Source: JBBIQS01 sp037442205
GTDB lineage: Bacteria > Myxococcota > Myxococcia > Myxococcales > UBA5297
Length of the DNA stretch: 64,000 nt
Assembly: GCA_037442205.1 (NCBI GenBank)
Contig: JBBIQS010000008.1
Span: 1 to 64,000, forward strand
Direction of reading: 5' to 3'
How positions within the stretch are numbered: the stretch's first letter is position 1; every line of letters begins with the position of its first letter. A model generated the notes under the pieces. That model saw nothing but the letters and a program-made list of their open reading frames with translations, ran no database searches and was not told where the DNA came from. The position numbers and the translations under genes were made by a program. Shown piece after piece: positions 1 through 6,588 of the stretch.

Positions 1-81
1 AAACCAAGGGAACCGGGGCGGGCAGCCAAACCAAGGAAATCGAGGCGGGCAGCCAAACCAAGGGAACCGGGGCGGCCGGCC
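1..81 (+). repeat. three tandem 27-bp repeats inside a coding tail
   Basis: Three adjacent 27-bp units each begin AAACCAAGG and differ at only a few bases. Read in the frame of the partial gene starting at base 2, each unit encodes the nine residues NQGNRGGQP or a close variant. The repeat is therefore a peptide repeat in an RGG-rich tail, and more copies may lie upstream of the window. Confidence 0.85.
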
Positions 82-316
82 GGACCAGCGGCGCGGCCAG
101 GATTCGCGCGGCCAGCGCGGCGGCCAAGGGCAGCGCGGGCCACAGGTGCAGACCGGGCCGGTGGTCGAGCGGGTGAATCGCCCGCAGCTCGCCTCGGCGG
201 GTGCTGCCGCGAGCTCCGGCAACCGCTCGTCTCAAGGGCAGCCAACCGGGCACTCGGGCGGGCATCCGCATTCTCGGCAAGGCGGATGGCGTGGACCCGG
301 CCGGCCGAACGGCTGA
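2..316 (+). CDS. C-terminal tail of an RGG/Gln-rich protein (partial)
   Basis: This is an open frame entering from the left edge and ending at TGA 314-316, giving 104 visible residues. It starts with three copies of a nine-residue NQGNRGGQP unit and continues with Arg-Gly-Gly-Gln clusters, then Ser/Gly/His-rich sequence ending in GRPNG. No folded domain is visible. RGG-rich tails of this kind are known at the C-terminus of DEAD-box RNA helicases and other RNA-binding proteins, where they bind RNA non-specifically. That assignment is inference only, because the catalytic part lies outside the window. The other two frames are also open here because of the GC content, but only this frame gives a coherent low-complexity repeat. 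Confidence 0.6.
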   Translation, partial: NQGNRGGQPNQGNRGGQPNQGNRGGRPDQRRGQDSRGQRGGQGQRGPQVQTGPVVERVNRPQLASAGAAASSGNRSSQGQPTGHSGGHPHSRQGGWRGPGRPNG

Positions 317-347
317 GCCTCAGGCGGGCGGCCGGGCGCCCCAGGCT
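316..347 (+). terminator. possible hairpin after the RGG-tail gene
   Basis: Immediately after the TGA, AGCCT (316-320) pairs with AGGCT (343-347) and GGCG (323-326) with CGCC (337-340). There is no clear T-run after the stem, so intrinsic termination is only a possibility. Confidence 0.3.
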
Positions 348-407
348 TGACGCTCGCCGAGCAGTCCCGCCACAGTGGGCGCTGCAGAAGCCTTCGCGGG
401 GGCTGCC

Positions 408-617
408 ATGGTCGAAGAGGTTTCCGAGCCGATCTACTGCGTGCGCAACAGGATCCCCAAGAGCGCCGACGAGCACCTGAGCTGTCTCTATTGCTTCGAG
501 CGACAGCGCGAGGTGGTCGAGCGTGGCGAGCGCAGCCACTTCTGCGACTTCGTCGAGGGGAGCGATCCAGTGAGCTTCGGCTTCCCCGAGGGCACGCTGC
601 GCGAGCGGAAGGGCTGA
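408..617 (+). CDS. small cysteine-containing protein of unknown function
   Basis: This is a 69-residue protein starting MVEEVSEPIYC. It has a CLYC pair near residues 26-29 and further single cysteines (YC at about 11, FCDF at about 46), so a metal site or disulfide is possible but no known zinc-binding fold is recognised. It is acidic and soluble, with no signal peptide or membrane segment. A GTG at 375 in the same frame would add 11 residues; ATG 408 is preferred because the protein then begins with charged, non-Ala-rich sequence and a GGGGG stretch lies a short distance upstream. It stands alone between the RGG-tail gene and the kinase gene. I do not recognise the family. Confidence 0.5.
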   Translation: MVEEVSEPIYCVRNRIPKSADEHLSCLYCFERQREVVERGERSHFCDFVEGSDPVSFGFPEGTLRERKG

Positions 618-741
618 CGACTTGTCACGGCCCGGGGCCCGATGCGCCCGGCGGACCGCGGCCGGTCGACCCGGCGGTCGAGCACTAAGGTCTTCTCGCC
701 ATCGTGCCGATAGCTTCACGCTCGCGACCTGAGGTCCGAAC

Positions 742-2658
742 GTGGACTCACACCCCACCCGCCACCCTCCGTCCTCAGCCACTCCAGGCCCCAACGCCGC
801 GCCGCGGGAGCTCTCGCGCATCGGCGAGTACGCCGTCCGCAGGCGCATCGGCGCCGGGGGAATGGGCGTGGTCTACCAGGCGGTCCATCCGGTGATCGGA
901 AAGCGGGTCGCCATCAAAGTCCTGCGCCCCGAGCTGGCACGCGAGCCGTACCTGGCGAGCCGATTGCTGTCCGAGGCGCGGGCAGTCAACGCCATCGGCC
1001 ACCGAGGCATCGTCGACATCTTCGGCTTCGGCCGGCTGGAGGACGGCCGCCATTACCTGGTGATGGAGATGCTCGACGGCAGCTCGCTCGATCAGCTGCT
1101 GGACGAGCGCGGCGCGCTCCCCTTCGCCGAAGTGGCCACGCAGCTCGACCAGGTACTTGGCGCGCTCGACGCCGCCCACGTCGCCGGCTTCGTGCATCGC
1201 GATCTCAAGCCCAGCAACGTCTTCCTGGTCACGCCCGCCAGCGGCGATCCCTACGTGAAGCTGCTGGACTTCGGCCTGGCCTATGCCTTCAAGCGCTCGC
1301 CCGATTCGCTGGCCGCCGGCACGCCCCGGTACATGGCCCCGGAGCAGCTGCGCGGCGAGGCGGCGACCCCGTCCAGCGACCTGTGGGCCCTGGGAGTCAT
1401 GGCGATCGAGCTGCTGTGCGGCCTGCCGCCCTTCGACGGCGATACCTTTCCCGAAGTCATCTCCTCACAGCGACGGCCGCCCCATCGACCGCCGCCCGCG
1501 GAGATCCCCAAAACGATGGTGGCGATTCTCGCCAGGCTGCTCGAGCCCGACCCGGCCAAGCGGTTTCAATCGGCGCGCGAGGTGCGCGAGCAGCTGCGCG
1601 CCGCTGTCGCCGCGCCGGCGCGAGCTTCGGTCGCCGCGGCTCCCCTGGCGCCGCGCCCCGAGGCTTCCGGCGGGCCCGCCCCCTCGGCGGCGCTGGCCAG
1701 GTCGCTGGCGGAGGGGGACCGGACCATCGAGCTGTCGCTGGAGGATCTGGAGCCGATTCCCGCGAGCGCCGAGTCACCCGTCCATCTGGAGAGGTTGCAG
1801 TGGGTGGTGGAGCAGGTGCTGGACCATCTGCACCAGCGCCCGAGCCCGCCGCCACTCCCGGCGGTGACGCTGCAGTTGGTGGAGCTGATCCGCGGCGAAG
1901 ATGCCGACTGGGGCGCGCTGGCGCGCATCGTCGATACCGACCCAGCCCTGACCGAGCAGGTGCTTCGGGGCGCCAACTCGGTCCTCTTCTCCGGCGGGAT
2001 CCAGGTGAAGACCGTCCGCGATGCGGTGACCTGCCTCGGCCTCGGCGAGCTGGCGGAGATTGCCTCGGTGGCGGCGGCCCTGGCGCCGTACGCGCAGGAC
2101 CGGGGTCAAGGCACCGAGACTTTCCAGCGGGCGCAGCAGCGCACCTGGCATCAGGCGCTGACCAGCGCTTTCGGCGGGACCTGGCTGTCGATCGAGCACC
2201 GCATGGGCAACGCCGACAGGGTTTTCCTCGGCGGCTTGCTGCACGACATTGGCAAGACGGTGGCGTTGACCGCGCTGAGCGAGCCCGAGCTGCGCAAGAA
2301 GCTGGGCTTCGACCCGGTGCTGATTCTCGACCAGCTGCTGGAGGCGATGCACCTCGAGCTCGGGGCTCGTATCGCCGAGGAGTGGAAGCTGCCGCCGTGG
2401 CTGGTGCGCATCTGCCGCGAGCACCACGAGCCCAGGGGAGAAGCGAAGCCGGTCCCCAAGGAACTCCACGTCGTGAGGGTGGTGTCGGCGATGGCGGAGA
2501 TGCGGATCCATCCGCGCTGGGCCGCCCGTCGGGTCGACGACGTGCAGGAAAGCGCGGCGGCGCTCGGCCTCGACCGCTTCCAGGTGCGGGCGGCGTCCAG
2601 CCAGATCGGCCAGCTGGTGGGCAAGGCCGAGGCGATGCTGAAAGCGATCGCCCGGTAG
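742..2658 (+). CDS. Ser/Thr protein kinase fused to a C-terminal HDOD domain
   Basis: This 638-residue soluble protein starts at GTG 742. Residues 28-290 form a complete Hanks-type kinase: Gly-rich loop GAGGMG (37-42), VAIK lysine near 59, HRDLKPSN catalytic loop (152-159, Asp154), DFG (176-178) and APE (199-201). A low-complexity Pro/Ala linker (290-350) follows. Residues 365-600 then form an HDOD domain, beginning with an LPPLP-type motif (ending PLPAV) and containing HDIGK at 501-505 and REHHE at 559-563. HDOD domains are HD-like signalling or scaffold modules, usually without hydrolase activity; here HD residues are partly kept. There is no transmembrane segment, so it is a cytoplasmic kinase. 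The substrate is unknown. It reads towards eutL, with only 6 bp between the convergent stops. Confidence 0.93.
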   Translation: MDSHPTRHPPSSATPGPNAAPRELSRIGEYAVRRRIGAGGMGVVYQAVHPVIGKRVAIKVLRPELAREPYLASRLLSEARAVNAIGHRGIVDIFGFGRLEDGRHYLVMEMLDGSSLDQLLDERGALPFAEVATQLDQVLGALDAAHVAGFVHRDLKPSNVFLVTPASGDPYVKLLDFGLAYAFKRSPDSLAAGTPRYMAPEQLRGEAATPSSDLWALGVMAIELLCGLPPFDGDTFPEVISSQRRPPHRPPPAEIPKTMVAILARLLEPDPAKRFQSAREVREQLRAAVAAPARASVAAAPLAPRPEASGGPAPSAALARSLAEGDRTIELSLEDLEPIPASAESPVHLERLQWVVEQVLDHLHQRPSPPPLPAVTLQLVELIRGEDADWGALARIVDTDPALTEQVLRGANSVLFSGGIQVKTVRDAVTCLGLGELAEIASVAAALAPYAQDRGQGTETFQRAQQRTWHQALTSAFGGTWLSIEHRMGNADRVFLGGLLHDIGKTVALTALSEPELRKKLGFDPVLILDQLLEAMHLELGARIAEEWKLPPWLVRICREHHEPRGEAKPVPKELHVVRVVSAMAEMRIHPRWAARRVDDVQESAAALGLDRFQVRAASSQIGQLVGKAEAMLKAIAR

Positions 2659-2664
2659 CGGCGC

Positions 2665-3348
2665 TCAGCGGCGCAGGCGCTCGGGCCGGGTTGCCGCCTC
2701 GAGCGGTCTTCCCGCCACTTGCGCCACCGCCTCGCCGAAGGCCCGCGCCGCCGCCTCGACCTCGTTGAGCGCGCCGGTGAGGTAGGCCCCGGCGAAGTTG
2801 GTCTCAGTGGGCGGACCGAAGAACTTCACCAATCGCACGTCGGCCGACTTGAGGGCGTGGTCGACGGCCACCATCGCCTCGACTGGCGGGGCGATCAGGT
2901 AGGCCATCGGCGCTCCCACCGGCAGCCCGGCGGCGTTCGACAGGTAGCGGCCCAGGCTGGAGATGACGTGCGGGAAGAAGGCCGGCTGCTTGTCGCCGGG
3001 CAGCGTGTAAAAGCAGATCTGCCCCTTGAGCGCCTCGCGCAGCGCCCAGATCCCCTCGGCGACCTCGTCGGGATCGGCCCCGGCCAGCACTCCCATGCAC
3101 TCGCCGGAGTAGGGGCCGGAGGCGTGCGCGGCGCCGGCGTAGAAGGACTTGCCGTAGACCACGTCGACTTCGGCGAACTTGGTGGCGTGGTCGAGGGCGG
3201 CGTAGAGCGAGTCGTCCTGGTCGCAGGTGACCAGCCCCAGGGCGGTGTGGCGCGAGGAATCGCCCCCGAGGGCGGCGAGCATGGCCTTGTCGGCCTGCGG
3301 GATCATCCGGCAGGTGAGGAGCTTGGGGCGCAGGGGAACGAAGCTCAT
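2665..3348 (-). CDS. eutL: EutL ethanolamine microcompartment shell protein
   Basis: This 227-residue protein (MSFVPLRPKLL...) matches EutL in length (E. coli EutL is about 219) and over its whole sequence, including the GKSFYAGAAHASGPYSGE region, TLPGDKQPAFFPH and KFFGPPTETNFAGAYL. EutL is a tandem-BMC-domain (BMC-T) shell protein that forms pseudohexameric trimers with a gated pore in the ethanolamine-utilisation microcompartment. The start ATG overlaps the eutC stop in an ATGA, so translation is probably coupled. It is the last gene of eutB-eutC-eutL. No other shell protein gene (eutK, M, N, S) is present in the window. Confidence 0.95.
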   Translation of the reverse strand: MSFVPLRPKLLTCRMIPQADKAMLAALGGDSSRHTALGLVTCDQDDSLYAALDHATKFAEVDVVYGKSFYAGAAHASGPYSGECMGVLAGADPDEVAEGIWALREALKGQICFYTLPGDKQPAFFPHVISSLGRYLSNAAGLPVGAPMAYLIAPPVEAMVAVDHALKSADVRLVKFFGPPTETNFAGAYLTGALNEVEAAARAFGEAVAQVAGRPLEAATRPERLRR

Positions 3349-4199
3349 TGGCCGGCCACTCCGCCGCGCCCGGTCTCGAAGGCGCGCTTCAGGATCGCCG
3401 CCGCCTCCTTGGCGGCCTCGGCCGGCTTGATGCCCAGCTGCCGCACGTTGGAGATGCAGTTCTTCTCGGCGTTGTCCTGGTCGAGCTTGGGCCCGTAGGC
3501 GATGTAGATCGACAGCGAATCGCCGGTTCCCAGGCCAGGCCGCTCGCCGAGCATGATGGCGGTGGCCTTCGCGCCCAGCAGCGTGCCGATGTGATCCTGC
3601 ACGCCCACCCGCGCATAGCGCACGTAGACCCGCTTGCCGACGCTGAAGCCTGCCTTCTGCAGCTCGGCCTCCATCGCCGGCAGCAGCTCGGGGCCATTCA
3701 CCTCCGCCGCCCAGGCCGACAGGCCATCGCCCACGATCAGCTGCACGTCCACGCCCTTGGTCGCTTGCTGCTGCAGCCGCGCCGCCGAGTCGTCGCACAG
3801 CCGCCGGCCGTGGTTGGGATGGAGGAGGAACTCCTCCTTGTCCTGGCACTCGCTCTTGAGCGACAGGCAGCCGAGCTTCTCGATCAGGACCTCGTCGGCC
3901 TCGCTGTAGACCGCGTCCTTGGCGATGGCGTGATCGGCGCGCATCCGGACATAGGTGTTGGTGAGGTAGCGGGTCCCGACCCGGCCGACGCCCAAGAGCG
4001 ACGGCGAAGAGGAGCGGATCCGCTCCAGCAGCTCGGGGTTGAAGGGCTTCTTGATGCCCACGCCCATCGGCTCGCGCTCGGTCGGCGCGGCGGGAGGGAA
4101 ATCGGCGGAGCGGGCAGCGGGCGCCGAGGGAGTCGAGGACTCCATCGCCCTGCGGATCTCCTCCTCCACGATGCGGCGCAGCTCGTCGTTGCTGATCAT
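3345..4199 (-). CDS. eutC: ethanolamine ammonia-lyase small subunit EutC
   Basis: This 284-residue protein is the light subunit of the adenosylcobalamin-dependent ethanolamine ammonia-lyase, which converts ethanolamine to acetaldehyde and ammonia. Family features are the NPELLERIRSSSP segment, RMRADHAIAKDAV, QLIVGDGLSAWAA and VYVRYARVGVQDHIG. Residues 22-45 form a Ser/Pro/Ala-rich linker after a short N-terminal helix, as in enterobacterial EutC, where the N-terminus helps target the enzyme to the microcompartment. The ATG overlaps the eutB stop and the TGA overlaps the eutL start, both as ATGA, so the three genes form one coupled unit. The much longer open frame upstream in the same phase is a GC-driven extension over eutB. 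Confidence 0.95.
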   Translation of the reverse strand: MISNDELRRIVEEEIRRAMESSTPSAPAARSADFPPAAPTEREPMGVGIKKPFNPELLERIRSSSPSLLGVGRVGTRYLTNTYVRMRADHAIAKDAVYSEADEVLIEKLGCLSLKSECQDKEEFLLHPNHGRRLCDDSAARLQQQATKGVDVQLIVGDGLSAWAAEVNGPELLPAMEAELQKAGFSVGKRVYVRYARVGVQDHIGTLLGAKATAIMLGERPGLGTGDSLSIYIAYGPKLDQDNAEKNCISNVRQLGIKPAEAAKEAAAILKRAFETGRGGVAGQ

Positions 4200-5572
4200 G
4201 GCAGCCCCGGGGCGTCGAAGATGGACGGGTCGCCGGCGCGCTCGGTCAGCCTGCCGTTGCGCCACAGCCCCATCCGCTCCAGCCAGGCCTCGAACTCGGG
4301 AGTCGGCCGCAGCCCGAGGATGGCGCGCAGCGAGGCGTTGTTGTGGAAGCTGGTGGTCTGGTAGTTGAGCATCACGTCGTCGCCCATCGGGATGCCCATC
4401 AGGTAATTCACCCCGGCGGCGGCCAGCAGAATCTCGAGATTTTCCTGGTCGTTCTGGTCGGCGAGCGCGTGGCTGGTGTAGCAGGCGTCGCAGCCCATCG
4501 AGATGCCGGTCAGCTTGCCCATGAAGTGGTCTTCCAGGCCGGCGCGGGTGATCTGCTTGGCGTCCTGCAGGTACTCGGGGCCGATGAAGCCGACTACCGA
4601 GTTGACCAGGAACGGCTTGTAGCGGCGGGCGAAGCCGTGGGCTCGGGCCTCCATCACCACCTGGTCGGCCCCATAGTGGGCGTTGGCGGAGAGGGCGGTG
4701 CCCTGGCCGGTTTCGAAGTACATGACGTTGGGGCCCTGCGCGGTGCCCTCGCGGCGCACCATGTCGTAGGCCTCGTCGATGAGCTTGATCGAGATGCCGA
4801 AGTTGCGGTTGGCCTTCTCCGAGCCGGCCAGCGACTGGAACAGCAGGTCGATCGGCGCGCCCTGCTCCAACGCCTTCATCTGCAGGGTGACGTGGGCCAG
4901 GACGCAGTTCTGGGTCGGGATCCGGTAGCGGCGCATGAAGTCCTTCACGCCCTTGAGGATCCCCACCACGTTGTCCACCGACTCGGTGGCCGGGTTGACG
5001 CCGATGACCGCGTCGCCGTTGCCGAACGAGAGCCCCTCGCGCGCCGCCGCCAGCACGCCGGCGACGTCGTCGCGCGGGTGGTTGGGCTGCACGCGGCTGG
5101 AGATGCGTCCCGCCAGGCCCAGGGTGCTGTTGCAGCGAACCACCACGCGGATCTTCTTGCCCGCCAGCACCAGGTCCATGTTGGACATCAGCTTGGTGAC
5201 CGCGGCGACCATCTCCGGGGTCAGCCCCGGGCTCACCTCGGCGATGTCCTCGCCGGTGGTCTTGTCGGAGAGGATCCACTCGCGAAACTGGCCCACGGTC
5301 CACGAGCGCACCTTGGCGAAGGCCCGCTGATCGAGCTGCTCCTCGAACAGGCGGCTGAGCTCGTCCTCCTCGTGAGGGACCGCGGGGTGCTCGCGCAGGT
5401 AGGCGAGCGTCAGGTCGCTCAAGACCTGCTTGGCGGCGGTCATCTCCCGCAGGCTGGAGGCGGCGATGCGGGCCTGCACGTCGCCGCTGCGCGGCTCGTT
5501 GGCCTTGGCCAGCACTTCCTTGCAGGACTGGAAGGTGAAGTGGGTGCCGAAGAGGCGGGTCGACAGTCTCAT
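4196..5572 (-). CDS. eutB: ethanolamine ammonia-lyase large subunit EutB
   Basis: This 458-residue protein (E. coli EutB is 453) begins MRLSTRLFGTHFTFQ. It is colinear with EutB, including EVLAKANEPRSGD, LSFGNGDAVIGVNPAT, YFETGQGTALSANAHYGADQ, GFIGPEYLQD, EDHFMGKLTGISMGCD and MGIPMGDDVMLNYQT. It is the TIM-barrel catalytic subunit that binds ethanolamine and, with EutC, adenosylcobalamin. A start 11 codons further upstream is possible, but the chosen ATG aligns with family N-termini and has GGGGAC just before it. The reactivase EutA, EutH and the aldehyde dehydrogenase EutE are absent from the window. The gene follows the VTT membrane protein on the same strand by 66 bp. Confidence 0.97.
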   Translation of the reverse strand: MRLSTRLFGTHFTFQSCKEVLAKANEPRSGDVQARIAASSLREMTAAKQVLSDLTLAYLREHPAVPHEEDELSRLFEEQLDQRAFAKVRSWTVGQFREWILSDKTTGEDIAEVSPGLTPEMVAAVTKLMSNMDLVLAGKKIRVVVRCNSTLGLAGRISSRVQPNHPRDDVAGVLAAAREGLSFGNGDAVIGVNPATESVDNVVGILKGVKDFMRRYRIPTQNCVLAHVTLQMKALEQGAPIDLLFQSLAGSEKANRNFGISIKLIDEAYDMVRREGTAQGPNVMYFETGQGTALSANAHYGADQVVMEARAHGFARRYKPFLVNSVVGFIGPEYLQDAKQITRAGLEDHFMGKLTGISMGCDACYTSHALADQNDQENLEILLAAAGVNYLMGIPMGDDVMLNYQTTSFHNNASLRAILGLRPTPEFEAWLERMGLWRNGRLTERAGDPSIFDAPGLP

Positions 5573-5638
5573 GGGGTCCCCGGAGGCCGAGCATCCTACA
5601 TCCAACAGGCGTGGGGCCTCCAGAGGGCGGAGGCGCCA

Positions 5639-6205
5639 TCAGCTCGAGGGTCGGCGGGGCAGGATCCGCAGCTTTCGCAGGATTTCCGGGGAGTTGACAG
5701 CCGCCCAGGCGAAGAAACCGTACTTGAGCAGCCGGCCGAGGAAAACGGCCAGGAAGACCACCAGCGCGTTCATCTTGGCTAGGCCGGCGATGGCCACCGC
5801 CGGATGCTGCGGAAAAGGGCTGAGCGAGACCAGCGCCAGCCCCCAGCCGCCGTGGCGCTGGATCACCTTCACCGAGTCCAGCCACTCCTTGGAGTGCAGC
5901 GCGTTGGGGAAGAAGTGCTCGACGAACTGCTCGCCGTAGAGCGAGGTGAGGACGGCGAAGGAGGCGGCGCCCAAGGCCGAGCCGACGGTGACCCACAGCG
6001 CCGAGGGCAGCCAGGAGAGCCGGCCGAACCGGCGGCGTGTCTCGGGGCGGTTGGCATGGGCGAGCACCGCCGGGATCAGCAGCGCCTCGTTCGGGACCAC
6101 CAGCACGTAGGCGTCGAGCGCCGAGAGGAAGGCCACCAGCGGCAGGTACCAGGTCCGCTCGGCGAGCTGTCCCAGGGTCTCGACGCGCCTGCGAATCGAG
6201 AACAT
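5639..6205 (-). CDS. DedA/VTT-family membrane protein (YqaA type)
   Basis: This 188-residue membrane protein has about four hydrophobic segments (roughly residues 14-32, 57-80, 119-140 and 150-170) and family-like elements: a short FLSALDAYVLVVPNEALL re-entrant-type segment near the start, and GGWGLALVSLSPFPQHPAVAIAG, which resembles the second membrane-embedded loop of VTT/SNARE-associated proteins. Such proteins are proposed lipid or undecaprenyl-phosphate translocators; the substrate here cannot be told. ATG 6205 is chosen over the in-frame TTG at 6217 because GAGG lies six bases before it. It sits between the OPT gene block and eutB on the same strand and may share their transcript. Confidence 0.75.
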   Translation of the reverse strand: MFSIRRRVETLGQLAERTWYLPLVAFLSALDAYVLVVPNEALLIPAVLAHANRPETRRRFGRLSWLPSALWVTVGSALGAASFAVLTSLYGEQFVEHFFPNALHSKEWLDSVKVIQRHGGWGLALVSLSPFPQHPAVAIAGLAKMNALVVFLAVFLGRLLKYGFFAWAAVNSPEILRKLRILPRRPSS

Positions 6206-6321
6206 CCGCTGCCTCAAAGGTCGGGACCAGAGGCGACGGTCGGCCGATGGCGAGCGAGGAGCAAGCGGCCGGCGGGCCCGATGGTTTTGCGTGCGGGGCA
6301 GTGGACAGAAGCTGGTGAGCG

Positions 6322-6576
6322 TCAGGGCCAGCGCACCAGCGCGCCCTCGGGGAGCTCGATGGCCTGCTGCGACTGGCTCCCGCCGTCGAGCTCGATAGAG
6401 AAGTGAAAGCGCGGGTGCGGCTGGATCCCCGGGTCGTATTCATAGCGCCCGGTCACCCAGCCTCCCGAGATGCAGAGCTGGAGGACGTCGCCGCCGCTGA
6501 GTGCCCGCTCGCCGAGGTAGTAGCGCGGCAGCGCAGGGTTCGGGCCTGGGCGCAGCGGGGCAGGGGCGGATGGCAT
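6322..6576 (-). CDS. small hypothetical protein
   Basis: This 84-residue soluble protein has a Pro-rich first 17 residues, then a compact core containing LGERALSGGDVLQL, GGWVTGRYEYD and a final IELPEGALVRWP. The pattern of alternating hydrophobic residues suggests a small beta-barrel-like fold, but I do not recognise a named family. It starts 12 bp after the stop of the OPT transporter gene on the same strand, so co-transcription with the transporter is likely. No signal peptide is visible. Confidence 0.6.
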   Translation of the reverse strand: MPSAPAPLRPGPNPALPRYYLGERALSGGDVLQLCISGGWVTGRYEYDPGIQPHPRFHFSIELDGGSQSQQAIELPEGALVRWP

Positions 6577-6588
6577 CGGTCCCTCGGG

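Noticed and set aside
286..480. 64-residue Arg-rich ORF near the left edge
   Set aside because: It overlaps the RGG-tail gene end and the small Cys protein start in another frame and has the composition of a shadow frame.
3849..6443. Long minus-strand frame continuing upstream of eutC
   Set aside because: It is the same phase as eutC but overlaps eutB and the VTT gene; the EutC family start at 4199 and the ATGA overlap settle the gene boundary.
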